Part shown: positions 43,651 through 52,278 of the stretch, piece after piece
Position numbering within the stretch: the first letter of the stretch is position 1
How the letters are laid out: every line of letters begins with the position of its first letter
From: a bacterium
Lineage (GTDB): Bacteria > Armatimonadota > Zipacnadia > Zipacnadales > Zipacnadaceae
Direction of reading: 5' to 3'
DNA length: 64,000 nt
Assembly: GCA_030615605.1 (NCBI GenBank)
Contig: JAUWYY010000006.1
Span: forward strand, 111,644 to 175,643
The notes under the pieces: generated by a model
Databases searched by the model: none
Told to the model about the DNA's origin: nothing
Seen by the model: the letters and a program-made list of their open reading frames with translations, nothing else
Position numbers and translations under genes: made by a program

Positions 43651-44420
43651 TATTCTTCCTCCATGATTCGCCGCACCAGTTCAAGATCTTCGGGCGTGTC
43701 TACGGAAATGCCCTGGTACTCGACTTCAATTACCTTGATTGGACAGCCGTTTTCCAGCGCCCGCAACTGTTCAAGGCCCTCGGTAATCTCCAGAGGCGTT
43801 TGGGGCAGTGATGATAGCCACAATAAAGTCGGGCGCGTATACGCGTACAGCCCGAGGTGCCACAGTGGCCACAACCCAGACTGCGGGTGCTGTCTGGGTC
43901 TATTATCAGGGCACATGGGGCAGGTGTCAAGCCGAAAGTGGGGGATAGGGGCCCGCGAAAAGTACAAGGCAAAGCCTTCTTTGTCTACTACCACCTTCAC
44001 CACCGAAGGCTTAAGGTGGTTGCTGCAGTCTTCGAGCCGAGTTGCCAGCGTGCTCATCCGCAGCTCTGGGACAGTCGCGAACGGCTCGACCAGAGCATCT
44101 ATCGCTGCTGGCTTAATCAGCGGCTCGTCGCCCTGGATATTGACTACTACATCACATTCGAGGTCTTCGGCCACCTCCGCGATCCGGTCGCTGCCGGACT
44201 TATGTTCCGGCGAAGTCATCACGGCTTGTCCGCCAAAGTCCCGGACGACCTGGGCGATACGCTCGTCGTCAGTGGCGACTAGCAGTTCATCAAGACTCTG
44301 CGCCTGGCTGGCGCGTTGGTAGACGTGCTCAATCATCGGCTGGCCGGCGATGTCGGCCAGCGCCTTGCCAGGCAGGCGCACAGCCTCGTAGCGGGCTGGT
44401 ATTATGCCTACAATCTTCAC
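43650..44420 (-). CDS. kdsB: 3-deoxy-manno-octulosonate cytidylyltransferase
   Basis: 256 aa from GTG 44420. Activates KDO as CMP-KDO for lipid A. VGIIPARYEAVRLPGKALADI, HVYQRAS, VATDDERIAQVV, EHKSGSDRIAEV, VNIQGDEPLI and HLGLYAYTRPTLL, then EQLRALENG, are the family blocks. A short insert DTCPMCPDN with a CxxC pair is unusual. The frame continues upstream to 44684, but that portion is the rsmE remnant; the conserved start is at GTG 44420 with GAGGAG at 44432-44437. Confidence 0.93.
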   Translation of the reverse strand: MKIVGIIPARYEAVRLPGKALADIAGQPMIEHVYQRASQAQSLDELLVATDDERIAQVVRDFGGQAVMTSPEHKSGSDRIAEVAEDLECDVVVNIQGDEPLIKPAAIDALVEPFATVPELRMSTLATRLEDCSNHLKPSVVKVVVDKEGFALYFSRAPIPHFRLDTCPMCPDNRPRQHPQSGLWPLWHLGLYAYTRPTLLWLSSLPQTPLEITEGLEQLRALENGCPIKVIEVEYQGISVDTPEDLELVRRIMEEE

Positions 44421-44429
44421 AGCGTATTT

Positions 44430-44611
44430 GTCTCCTCTTTTGAGCATACATACAGACTGTGCAAGCCACGATGGCTGCTGTCTCGGTGCGCATAATCCGC
44501 GGACTAAAGTCACCTCCCGCAAGCCTGCACTGGTGACTGTTTCCACTTCCTGGGCGGTAAATCCTCCCTCCACGCCCCCGAAGATGCTCAGACGCTGGGT
44601 GCACAGTGCTA
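44430..44611 (-). pseudogene. rsmE: Decayed C-terminal remnant of 16S rRNA m3U1498 methyltransferase
   Basis: Directly after the prmA stop, the minus strand encodes LSIFGGVEGGFTAQEVETV (RsmE has IGPEGGFSxxEV) followed by TSAGLREVTL. One frame over comes SPRIMRTETAAIVACTVCM, matching the GPRILRTETA SAM-binding knot. The junction reads ACTTTAGTCCGCGG; restoring one G (GGT) would give the expected TLGPR. So about 180 N-terminal residues are missing and a single-base deletion breaks the rest. prmA-rsmE is a classic gene pair, which supports the identity. Confidence 0.82.
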
Positions 44612-45523
44612 TCACTGGGTGCTGCCGGAGCGCTGGGCAACGATGCAGACCCAGCTTCCCCGGATGCGGGTCTCTGTCACCCACAAGCCAGCCTGGCGCA
44701 GTGTTGAAGTGACTCGGTCGGTACGTACAACTGGAATCCCCGCCACTACCACACAGCCACCTCTGGCAGTGTGTTGGGCCAGATTGCCGCTCAACGCGAC
44801 GATCGTAGGTGTATTGATATTGGCGAGGATGATATCGAACTGCTCGCCAGTAGCCTTCAGCCCCTCGCCGAGGATTACCTTCACTTGCCCGGCCACCGAG
44901 TTATCTGTGGCATTGGCCTGAGCTATCTGCACCGCGATGGGGTCATTGTCAACGGCCACTGCTGTTGCCGCGCCTAACTTTATCGCTGCGATGCTCAATA
45001 TTCCTGAACCGCAGCCAACGTCAGCGACTGTGCAACCGGGACGAATAATATCTTCGAGTGCCTCCAGGCACGATTGGGTGGTGGGATGATTGCCGGTGCC
45101 GAAGGCCATCTGCGGGTCCATTTCGATAACAATGTCATCATCGAAAGCAGGCAGGGACCCATCGGTAGGCGGCCAGGTATGCCAGGAGGGCTTTATTACC
45201 AGTCTTCTTCCCACTCGGAGCGGCCGGTACGAGTCCCGCCACTCTCCCAGCCAGTCAGCTTCCGCAACTTCGCTGACGCTGGGCTGAAAGGCACCAGCCA
45301 TCCCCAGATTCGCCGCCAACTGCCTCAGTTGCTCGCGCAGCTTAGTTTCGGCGCTTGGCTGGTGGCTATGAAGATAGCCGATGATGGTCACCTGCTCATC
45401 GGATTCAGTCAGACTGACTCCCCGGCCGGTGGCCTCGACCAGCAAGCTAGCGACACTTTCAGCCGCCAGTGGAGGAACTCGCACGTGGATTACTCGCCAT
45501 TGCCGGGGGGTGGCTATGGGCAA
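44612..45523 (-). CDS. prmA: Ribosomal protein L11 methyltransferase
   Basis: 303 aa. Trimethylates L11. N-terminal substrate-recognition domain (1-110, with DWLGEWRDSYRPLRVGRRLVI), then a class I SAM fold: MAFGTGNHPTTQSCLEAL, VADVGCGSGILSIAAIKLGA, AVDNDPIAV and ILANINTPTIVAL. Starts at TTG 45523, 39 nt after the dnaJ stop, with AAGGG about 7 nt upstream. Complete, unlike the following rsmE remnant. Confidence 0.94.
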   Translation of the reverse strand: MPIATPRQWRVIHVRVPPLAAESVASLLVEATGRGVSLTESDEQVTIIGYLHSHQPSAETKLREQLRQLAANLGMAGAFQPSVSEVAEADWLGEWRDSYRPLRVGRRLVIKPSWHTWPPTDGSLPAFDDDIVIEMDPQMAFGTGNHPTTQSCLEALEDIIRPGCTVADVGCGSGILSIAAIKLGAATAVAVDNDPIAVQIAQANATDNSVAGQVKVILGEGLKATGEQFDIILANINTPTIVALSGNLAQHTARGGCVVVAGIPVVRTDRVTSTLRQAGLWVTETRIRGSWVCIVAQRSGSTQ

Positions 45524-45562
45524 CTCACCGCCCTTGGTTGTAGTCGCAGGGCTTGGTTGTGG

Positions 45563-46600
45563 CTATTGGGAATTGTGCTGCTCAGCGGCAAGTTCGCGAA
45601 GCAGTTCGCGCTGCCGGGTGGTCAGGCGATGGGGAACTGCCACCTGGATGTGCACGATTAGGTCGCCGCGTCGCGATGAATCCATGTCCACCACTCCGCA
45701 TTCAGCCAGCCTCAGCTCTGTGCCCGGCTGAGTGCCCAATGGTATCTGCAGTTCGGCCTCACCGTCAAGTGTGGGAATTGTTATCGTCTCGCCCAGAGCG
45801 GCCTGTGTAAAACTTATCGTCAGATCCGCATGCAGATCCCGGCCCTCGCGCTCAAACAGTTCATGGGGCTCGACGTGTACTGCTACGTACAGATCGCCGC
45901 TGTGCCCCTTTGAGACAGCGTCGCCGGCGCCGCGCAACACCAGCTCTTGTTGGTCGGCGATACCGGGTGGGGTGGATATTTCGATCTCTTCGTCAACTTC
46001 CGTCACGCCTTGGCCAGCGCACGCTTGACAGGTCTGTTCAGCCATTTCCCCCTGTCCACCGCAGTCCGGACATATGGTGACGGTTGTCACCACGCCCATA
46101 AAGGTACGTTGCTGGCGCCGAACCTGCCCGACTCCGTTGCACGTCGGGCAGCGTCTGGTTCCGGTGCCCGGCTCTCTCCCGCTTCCGTTGCAGCGCTGAC
46201 ACTGGCCGACCCGGGAATATTGGATCGCTCTGGTGGTTCCGGTGAGTACTTCCTCCAGGCTGATGGTTGTCTCTGCCTGGATATTGCGTCCGCGAGTTCG
46301 CTTCGAGGTCCGCACAAACGGTGAGCCGCCGAATGCTTGCTCAAAGATCTCGAAGATGTCGGGCATCCCTCCAGAGAACCAGTCGCCGGGCGCCCCACCC
46401 CGGTCGTGTTGCCGGCGCTTCCTCGAATCTGACAGCACGGCGTAGGCCTCGCTGATCTGCTTGAACTTCTGCTCAGCACTCGGGTCACCGTTGTTCACAT
46501 CCGGGTGATACTCGCGAGCGAGGCGACGGTAAGCTCTTTTAATTTCCGCATTGGAGGCCCCCGGCTCAACGCCCAGGACCTCATAGTAATCCGTGGGCAC
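45563..46600 (-). CDS. dnaJ: Chaperone DnaJ
   Basis: 345 aa Hsp40 co-chaperone. J domain 1-70 with HPD ([18 protein letters not shown]), a short Gly/Phe region, a zinc domain with four CxxCxGxG-type repeats ([32 protein letters not shown]), then the two beta-barrel substrate domains (TPPGI...[22 protein letters not shown]). Start GTG 46600. No dnaK or grpE adjacent. Confidence 0.95.
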   Translation of the reverse strand: MPTDYYEVLGVEPGASNAEIKRAYRRLAREYHPDVNNGDPSAEQKFKQISEAYAVLSDSRKRRQHDRGGAPGDWFSGGMPDIFEIFEQAFGGSPFVRTSKRTRGRNIQAETTISLEEVLTGTTRAIQYSRVGQCQRCNGSGREPGTGTRRCPTCNGVGQVRRQQRTFMGVVTTVTICPDCGGQGEMAEQTCQACAGQGVTEVDEEIEISTPPGIADQQELVLRGAGDAVSKGHSGDLYVAVHVEPHELFEREGRDLHADLTISFTQAALGETITIPTLDGEAELQIPLGTQPGTELRLAECGVVDMDSSRRGDLIVHIQVAVPHRLTTRQRELLRELAAEQHNSQ

Positions 46601-46641
46601 GACGACTAATCACCACACTGCCGCAGGCTTATGCCGAAGAC

Positions 46642-46944
46642 CTAGCCTTCTTCATCTTGCTCTTCCTCGTCCTGCGCCATAATCTCTTCAATATCTCCGC
46701 GTCGCTCCAAGTATGAGCTCTCCTCCGGCTGCGCAGAGTCTTCCACGCTTGAGTCTTCTATGGGCTTCAAGACAATGCTGCCTTCGGCAATCTCCTGCAA
46801 AGCAATTGTCAACGGGTTTATTGCGTCAGTATCAACCAGGGGTCTGGCTCCCCCGCGAAGCTGTTGGGCGCGCTTGGCTGCTGCCACTACCAGATCGTAT
46901 GAGCTGCCCAATCGGTCGATCAATTCCTCGACAAATTCGTCCAT
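46642..46944 (-). CDS. rpoZ: RNA polymerase omega subunit
   Basis: 100 aa from ATG 46944 (GGGGG upstream); ATG 46980 is in frame but adds unconserved residues. FVEELIDRLGSSYDLVVAAAKRAQQL and NPLTIALQEIAEGSI match omega. The C-terminal half is a low-complexity acidic tail (DEEEQDEEG). First gene after the promoter at 47144-47172 and 41 nt before dnaJ. Confidence 0.9.
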   Translation of the reverse strand: MDEFVEELIDRLGSSYDLVVAAAKRAQQLRGGARPLVDTDAINPLTIALQEIAEGSIVLKPIEDSSVEDSAQPEESSYLERRGDIEEIMAQDEEEQDEEG

Positions 46945-47143
46945 TAAGTGACTACCCCCTGAATCAGCACTCGTCCGCAACTTAGTAGCGCTGTTGACTA
47001 TCTACTAGCATACAGGCAGCACCACCGCGTCCCGCTGCAGACGGCATATACGCCCACCATGTGTGTAAACTCGGTTTCAGCAGGATTACGTGGTGCGGCC
47101 GGTCACGTCGACCAATCCGACAATTTAACTAGAGTAGACTAAC
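46945..47143 (-). other. Leader of the rpoZ operon
   Basis: About 190 nt between the predicted transcript start (about 47137) and the rpoZ ATG. No gene, clear riboswitch or terminator seen. Confidence 0.5.
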
Positions 47144-47172
47144 AGTATATACCAACAACCTCTGACTGTCAA
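47144..47172 (-). promoter_or_regulatory. Near-consensus sigma-70 promoter of the rpoZ-dnaJ-prmA operon
   Basis: TTGACA (47167-47172), 17-bp spacer, TATACT (47144-47149) on the minus strand. A perfect 7-bp inverted repeat CAATCCT/AGGATTG with a 6-nt loop (47170-47189) overlaps the -35 box and may be an operator or a residual terminator of the upstream genes, though no T-run follows. This breaks the 22-kb block into two transcription units. Confidence 0.82.
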
Positions 47173-47239
47173 TCCTGCCACAAGGATTGCGGACAGAAGA
47201 CCGGTTGATAATACCCCATACAGCAAGTATAGTGGGTGG

Positions 47240-47527
47240 TCATTCCTCGATTGCCATCGTACATAGCCCATGAATGCCCAGCCCAGCCAAGAGCGCTCCG
47301 AGCAGCATTCCGGTGCCCTCGGCAAAGAGGTTGATGCGGTGAGCATTTTGCGCTGCCTCGGCGACAATGATCGCGCGCACGCTGGCATTGGCCTCGGCCA
47401 GGGCGCGGAAGTGCTGGTACGCCGCCTGAAGCTGGGCCCAGTCCTTCTGCGCGTACTGCGTGCACAATACCACAACGATTACTCCCGGAACAACCAGCAG
47501 GACTATCAGTGCAATTGGCCTCAGCAT
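47240..47527 (-). CDS. Small two-span membrane protein, unknown
   Basis: 95 aa. Helix 1 about 4-22 (IALIVLLVVPGVIVVVL), an amphipathic/coiled region 25-68 and helix 2 about 72-90 (GMLLGALLAGLGIHGLC). A clear GGGAGG about 10 nt before ATG 47527 supports translation. Third of three consecutive unknown membrane proteins downstream of purM; no known family. Confidence 0.7.
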   Translation of the reverse strand: MLRPIALIVLLVVPGVIVVVLCTQYAQKDWAQLQAAYQHFRALAEANASVRAIIVAEAAQNAHRINLFAEGTGMLLGALLAGLGIHGLCTMAIEE

Positions 47528-47561
47528 GGTTTGTCAACCTCCCATAGACTGGCTGCCTCGG

Positions 47562-48152
47562 TCATGGCCCACCCCGGTGGTCTTCGAGCCATTCGTGCCA
47601 TACAAGCCACCATTGGTAGTACAGTACGAGCCAGTATGCAACGATAAGCACTCCCCCCGCCAGCCACAGCAATATCCGCTTGCGGGTTAGCGGGCTGCGC
47701 AAGAATGGCATCGGGACTCCCGCCAGCCGTGTACCGACGCATCCCCCAACCGTAGCCAGCACGAAGAAGAGCAGCCCCGCAACTCGATCGCCGTCCAGCA
47801 TAGAGTACGCCCCGTCCGGCAAGCCCATCATACTCCAGGAGCCGTGCCAATAGAAGAGTATACCGCCAAACAGGAGCCCCCATGCCGCACCGTACACTGG
47901 GCCGCCGTACGTGTGCCTCAGTCCCCAGGCTCCAATAGACGCACCGGCAAAACCACCCACCGACCACAGATACAGGTGCCAGGGCTCCGTAACATGACGT
48001 ATGTGCAGCAAAGACCAAAGGTAGTTCGTAGCTAACACCGTCACGAAGAAGCCGCCGACAGCAAAGCACGTCTTCTGGACCGCCGGAATCTTGGCGATCT
48101 TGATAGACCAGCGCCCAATCCCGCGTAAGGTTAGGAAGCTGTCTTGCATCAT
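47562..48152 (-). CDS. Uncharacterised membrane protein
   Basis: 196 aa from ATG 48152, with AAGGAG 5 nt upstream (TTG 48167 lacks a site). About five membrane helices, Gly- and Trp-rich: FAVGGFFVTVLATNYLW, LYLWSVGGFAGASIGAWGL, GAAWGLLFGGILFYW, VAGLLFFVLATVGGCVG and ILLWLAGGVLIVAYWLVLYY. Starts 15 nt after the 312-aa gene stop. No recognised family. Confidence 0.72.
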   Translation of the reverse strand: MMQDSFLTLRGIGRWSIKIAKIPAVQKTCFAVGGFFVTVLATNYLWSLLHIRHVTEPWHLYLWSVGGFAGASIGAWGLRHTYGGPVYGAAWGLLFGGILFYWHGSWSMMGLPDGAYSMLDGDRVAGLLFFVLATVGGCVGTRLAGVPMPFLRSPLTRKRILLWLAGGVLIVAYWLVLYYQWWLVWHEWLEDHRGGP

Positions 48153-48167
48153 CCCCGCTCCTTGCAA

Positions 48168-49106
48168 TTAGGGATACTTGCGTCGTGTCAGTAGCACATA
48201 GACCACCAGCCAGCTAAGCACCAATACCCAGCCGATGTGCCAATAGGATGGTGATGCAAATACCCAGACGCGTGTCAGCCAGGTCGCGTCAGGCATGTCC
48301 CCGTACTCTATAGGCATCAGGGGAAACCACATCACCTCCACGAAAAGATGAAACAGCGTTAGTGTGACTGCGGCCACGGCGGCGCTGAAAGCGTGTCGAC
48401 TGGGGTAGAGTGCCGGCAGCGGGACCTTCGAAGCTGGCTCAAGTGATGCAGGCTCCGGAGTTCCTCCCCAGCCCAGGAACACGCCTGCGGCAAAACTCCA
48501 CAGTGACCAAGTGACGATGTCGTCTACTACATGAAGCAATGGGCGCCCATAAGTGAGCATGCCCCACATTATGATGGCGACGAAGCCACACCCGAGCAGC
48601 CATAGAGCAAACCACAAGTATGCTGCCCTGGTGTTCCGTGAACCCGAGGCTCCCAGCCGCCCCAACTGCCATGCGGCTAAGCACATTGCCGCCAGCATTG
48701 CCCACGGTCCCAGCCCGATGGCTGAGGATGATGGCGCTACTGAGCCCGGCCCTCGGGCAACCACTTCCAACTCATTGAGCACTGAGGCTGGCAGGGCAGG
48801 CAACGCCACCTTGACGACCGCAACCGCAGTCATCAAGCCCCCTAGCCAGTTAGTGGTTGACCGAAGTCGCTCTCGAGTGATGAGCACATGTGCTAGAAGC
48901 CAGCATAACAGAAATACCCACGCCTCATGCCAGCGTGAGGCTGCTGAGTAGGATACGAGGTAATCCACCCAATCAGGCTTCCCGGCAAACATTATGTGAA
49001 GAATAATGGAGAACCATCGGCCTTCGATGAGTAGATGAAACAATGTAGCCAGCGCAGCAATTACCGTGACAACAACGATGCGCCGGACTTTAGCAGGGAC
49101 TTGCAT
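48168..49106 (-). CDS. Uncharacterised membrane protein with internal duplication
   Basis: 312 aa, about eight membrane helices. The first 80 and last 85 residues look like two copies of one unit: TLFHLLIEGRWFSI...WHEAWVFLLCWLLAHVLITRE and TLFHLFVEVMWFPL...WHIGWVLVLSWLVVYVLLTRR. The shared FHLxxExxWF, WHxxWV and WLxxxVLxTR motifs could form a symmetric site. The middle (about 85-215) has four other helices. Strong GGAGG 9 nt before the ATG. First of the three unknown membrane genes, 49 bp after purM. Confidence 0.75.
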   Translation of the reverse strand: MQVPAKVRRIVVVTVIAALATLFHLLIEGRWFSIILHIMFAGKPDWVDYLVSYSAASRWHEAWVFLLCWLLAHVLITRERLRSTTNWLGGLMTAVAVVKVALPALPASVLNELEVVARGPGSVAPSSSAIGLGPWAMLAAMCLAAWQLGRLGASGSRNTRAAYLWFALWLLGCGFVAIIMWGMLTYGRPLLHVVDDIVTWSLWSFAAGVFLGWGGTPEPASLEPASKVPLPALYPSRHAFSAAVAAVTLTLFHLFVEVMWFPLMPIEYGDMPDATWLTRVWVFASPSYWHIGWVLVLSWLVVYVLLTRRKYP

Positions 49107-49155
49107 ATCGCGTCACCTCCGCCCGAGCATACCAAGCCTCGAGCACATCTGAAGG

Positions 49156-50196
49156 CTACCCCATTTCGACGCGCTGTGCGTCCGGCCAAGCGGCGCGGAC
49201 CTCCCCGATCACCTGTGCAGTGTGGCCGCGCTCGGATAGATGGCTCACTGTTGCATCGGCCTCATCTGCGCCGACGACTGCAATCATGCCCACGCCCATA
49301 TTGAAGGTCCGCCACATATCGTCAGTGGGGACGTTGCCCAGTTCCGCGATGAGCCCGAATATGGGCTGAGGCGAGAGGGGAGAGGTATCCACCTTGGCGG
49401 TCAGGTTTTCGGGAATCACCCGCGCCAGGTTGCCGGCGATGCCGCCGCCGGTCACATGCACCAGCGCATGCGGGCGCAGGCCGGCCTCCTGCAGCGAAAC
49501 CAGGCCCGGAGCGTAGATCCGGGTAGGCTCGAGCAGCTCCTCGCCCAGCGTCCGGCCCAGCTCGGGGATATGCTTCTCCAGCGGCAACTCGGCCACTTCC
49601 AGCAGCACCTTGCGGGCCAGCGAGTAGCCGTTGCTGTGTAGACCCGACGAGGCCATGCCAATGAGAACATCACCGGCGGCGACTGCTGAGCCATCAATGA
49701 TTTCGTCGCGCTCCACCACACCGGTGGCAAAGCCGACCAGGTCGTATTCGCCTTCCTGATAAAATCCGGGCAGTTCAGCAGTTTCTCCACCGATCAGGGC
49801 ACAGCCGGCAATCTGGCAGGCCTCCGCCACCCCCCGGACGATCTCGGCGGCCACATGCGGCTGCAGTTTGCCCACGCCTAGGTGATCCAGAAAGAACAGA
49901 GGTCGGGCTCCCTGACAGACAATGTCGTCCACGCACATCGCCACGCAGTCCTGTCCGACGGTGTCATGCCGGTCCAGTGCGAAGGCGATCTTCAGCTTGG
50001 TGCCCACCGGATCGGTGCCCGAAACCAGCACCGGATCGCGCCATCCCTCGCCTAGCGCAAACATCCCCGCGAAATCGGCCAGCCCTGTCAAGACATTCTC
50101 GTTGTGAGTGGCGCGCACCGCCTCGCTCATCAGCGCCACGGCACGCTCTGCAGCTTCGATATCCACACCAGCATCCTTATAGGTGAACTGACGCAT
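49156..50196 (-). CDS. purM: Phosphoribosylformylglycinamidine cyclo-ligase (AIR synthetase)
   Basis: 346 aa. Fifth step of purine synthesis, FGAM plus ATP to AIR. TYKDAGVDIEAA, LVSGTDPVGTKL, DCVAMCVDDIVCQGARPLFFLDH, LIGGETAELPGFY, GMASSGLHSNGYSL and HVTGGGIAGNLARV are all family blocks. AAAAGGAG precedes the ATG. Last of purD-purE-purF-purM. Confidence 0.97.
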   Translation of the reverse strand: MRQFTYKDAGVDIEAAERAVALMSEAVRATHNENVLTGLADFAGMFALGEGWRDPVLVSGTDPVGTKLKIAFALDRHDTVGQDCVAMCVDDIVCQGARPLFFLDHLGVGKLQPHVAAEIVRGVAEACQIAGCALIGGETAELPGFYQEGEYDLVGFATGVVERDEIIDGSAVAAGDVLIGMASSGLHSNGYSLARKVLLEVAELPLEKHIPELGRTLGEELLEPTRIYAPGLVSLQEAGLRPHALVHVTGGGIAGNLARVIPENLTAKVDTSPLSPQPIFGLIAELGNVPTDDMWRTFNMGVGMIAVVGADEADATVSHLSERGHTAQVIGEVRAAWPDAQRVEMG

Positions 50197-50241
50197 TAGG
50201 TGGCTCCTTTTCCTGGCCGGGTGTATGGTAATGTCTGAAAC

Positions 50242-51711
50242 CTACTTCACGTCCTCTGTCTCCAGCATTGTCTTGGAGATCTTTACATCTTCGGGGATCG
50301 GGATAGGATAGCGGGCGTCAAAGCAGGCGGTGCAGAAGTTATTCTTGGGCAGGCCCACTGCTCTGACCAGATTCGATATATTGAGATATTCCAGGCTATC
50401 AGCGCCCAGATAGTCGCGGATCTGTTCTACGGTCATGCGGGCGGCAATAAGCTCCTCCTGGGTCGAGGTGTCGATGCCGTAGAAGCAGGGGTAACGAATT
50501 GGCGGGCAGTTGATGCGCAGGTGCACTTCCCGGGCACCAGCTTCCCGCAGCAGCTCGATCTCCGGTCCGGTAGTAGTACCGCGCACGATGGTATCGTCTA
50601 CTACTACCAGGCGTTTTCCGGCAATGGCCTCTTTCAGCGGGGCGAGCTTGATATGTACGCCCAGGTCGCGCAGGCGCTGGTCAGGCATGATGAAGGTGCG
50701 GTGAATATAGCGGTTCTTGATAAGCCCTTCTCCGTAGGGAATGCCAGAGACTTCCGCATATCCCACGGCGTGCGGTATACCGGACTCGGGAACCGGGATA
50801 ACCAGGTCAGCATCGGCCGGGGCCTGCTGGGCCAGCAGGTTGCCCATCCGCTGGCGGGTAACATAGATATTGCGGCCGTAGATATGGCTGTCGGGCCGGG
50901 CAAAGTAGATGAATTCGAAGATGCACACAGCCTTGCGTTCTGGCTCGATGATCTGGATGGCCTTCATACCTGATTGACTGAAAGTGACTATCTGGCCCGG
51001 CTCGACCTCCCGCACGAACTTGGCCCCGATCACGTGTAGAGCACACGTCTCGGAGGAGATTACCCATCCGTCGTCATTTAGGCGGCCGATGCACAAAGGT
51101 CGTACCCCGTGGGGATCGCGAACCGCAATGATTCGGTCCGGCGCCAATATCCCCAGTGAATAAGCTCCCTGCATCTTGTGCATTGCCTCTGTAATAGCCA
51201 ATTCCAGGCTGGGCGCACTGGATTGCTCGATCAGGCGCAGGATCACTTCCGTATCTGTAGTGGAGCTGAACTCAACGCCCTCCTCGGCTAGCTGCTGGCG
51301 GAGGTGGAGGGTATTTACCAGGTTGCCATTGTGGCCGATGGCAAACGGCTCGCTGCGGTGCTCTCCTATCAGTGGCTGGGCGTTAGCTGCGCTGCTGGTG
51401 CCGGTGGTTGAGTAGCGGACGTGTCCCAGGGCTACTTGCCCCTGCAACCGCTCGATCGTCTCTTCGTCAAATACTGTCGAGACCAGTCCCATGCCAGTGT
51501 GATGCTCGATTTTGCCGTCATGTCCCACCGCAATGCCGGCACTTTCCTGCCCTCGATGCTGCAGAGCGTACAGACCAAAATAAGAAAGGCGAGCGACATC
51601 ATGAGTGGGCGCGTATATTGCGAAGACCCCGCATTTGTCATGGCGCCGTGGAACGACCGGCAGCCGCTGCTGTGCCTGTTTCTCACGGGCTGAGCTCCTT
51701 GCGCCTGCCAT
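50242..51711 (-). CDS. purF: Amidophosphoribosyltransferase, Fe-S type
   Basis: 489 aa. Committing step of purine synthesis: PRPP plus glutamine to phosphoribosylamine. C27 in KCGVFAIYAP is the Ntn nucleophile, exposed after removal of a 26-residue propeptide. Glutaminase domain (LQHRGQESAG, TGTSSAANAQPLIG), PRTase domain with the PRPP loop VVVDDTIVRGTTT, and Cys residues in INCPPIRYPCFYG and FCTACFDARYP that fit the oxygen-sensitive 4Fe-4S cluster of the Bacillus type. Confidence 0.97.
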   Translation of the reverse strand: MAGARSSAREKQAQQRLPVVPRRHDKCGVFAIYAPTHDVARLSYFGLYALQHRGQESAGIAVGHDGKIEHHTGMGLVSTVFDEETIERLQGQVALGHVRYSTTGTSSAANAQPLIGEHRSEPFAIGHNGNLVNTLHLRQQLAEEGVEFSSTTDTEVILRLIEQSSAPSLELAITEAMHKMQGAYSLGILAPDRIIAVRDPHGVRPLCIGRLNDDGWVISSETCALHVIGAKFVREVEPGQIVTFSQSGMKAIQIIEPERKAVCIFEFIYFARPDSHIYGRNIYVTRQRMGNLLAQQAPADADLVIPVPESGIPHAVGYAEVSGIPYGEGLIKNRYIHRTFIMPDQRLRDLGVHIKLAPLKEAIAGKRLVVVDDTIVRGTTTGPEIELLREAGAREVHLRINCPPIRYPCFYGIDTSTQEELIAARMTVEQIRDYLGADSLEYLNISNLVRAVGLPKNNFCTACFDARYPIPIPEDVKISKTMLETEDVK

Positions 51712-51765
51712 TCTGTCACCCGACCTTGTAGTTGGTGATGTCTCTTGGGCCAGTGTTTGAGGTAA

Positions 51766-52278
51766 TTATCGGCTGTCACCGGCAGATTCTTCGACGCGGG
51801 CTGCCTTTTCTTCAGTCGATCTGCGCATCTGCTCTTTGAGGTCGTGCAGTCTTCCGGCTAGCTGAGTATCGCTGAGAGCCAGGATTTGCGCGGCCAGCAG
51901 ACCAGCATTTTGCGCAGTGTCAACTCCCACGGTCGCCACGGGCACGCCTGGGGGCATCTGTACGATAGAATACAGTGCATCCAACCCACCGATCGGAGAG
52001 CTAGATATTGGTACGCCAATCACAGGCAAGATAGTGTGAGCTGCCAGAGATCCAGGCAGGTGAGCGGCCCAACCGGCCGCGGCAATAATCACCTGGATGC
52101 CCCGTTGCTGGGCTGTCTGGGCATACTCGGCAGCTCGCTGCGGGCTGCGATGGGCGGAAGCTACCGTTGCCTCAAAGGTGATCTGGAGTTCGTGCAGCAT
52201 CTCCAGAGCCGGACGCATAATCTCCAGGTCCGAATCGCTGCCCAGTACGATGCCAACCTGCGGCGATTTGTCAGCCAC
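51766..52278 (-). CDS. purE: N5-carboxyaminoimidazole ribonucleotide mutase
   Basis: 170 aa from GTG 52278, with GGAGG 9 nt upstream inside the end of purD (8-nt overlap). Moves the carboxyl group of N5-CAIR to give CAIR. VGIVLGSDSDLEIMRPA, VASAHRSPQRAAEYA (catalytic His), IIAAAGWAAHLPG and VPISSSPIGGLDALYSIVQMPPGVPVATV show the bacterial class I type. No purK beside it. The in-frame ATG at 52341 is too far into purD. Confidence 0.95.
   Translation of the reverse strand: MADKSPQVGIVLGSDSDLEIMRPALEMLHELQITFEATVASAHRSPQRAAEYAQTAQQRGIQVIIAAAGWAAHLPGSLAAHTILPVIGVPISSSPIGGLDALYSIVQMPPGVPVATVGVDTAQNAGLLAAQILALSDTQLAGRLHDLKEQMRRSTEEKAARVEESAGDSR

Noticed and set aside
43650..44684. KdsB as a 344-residue protein with an extra N-terminal domain
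   Set aside because: The extra part matches the C-terminus of RsmE before a frameshift and overlaps prmA; the conserved KdsB start and a ribosome site are at 44420.
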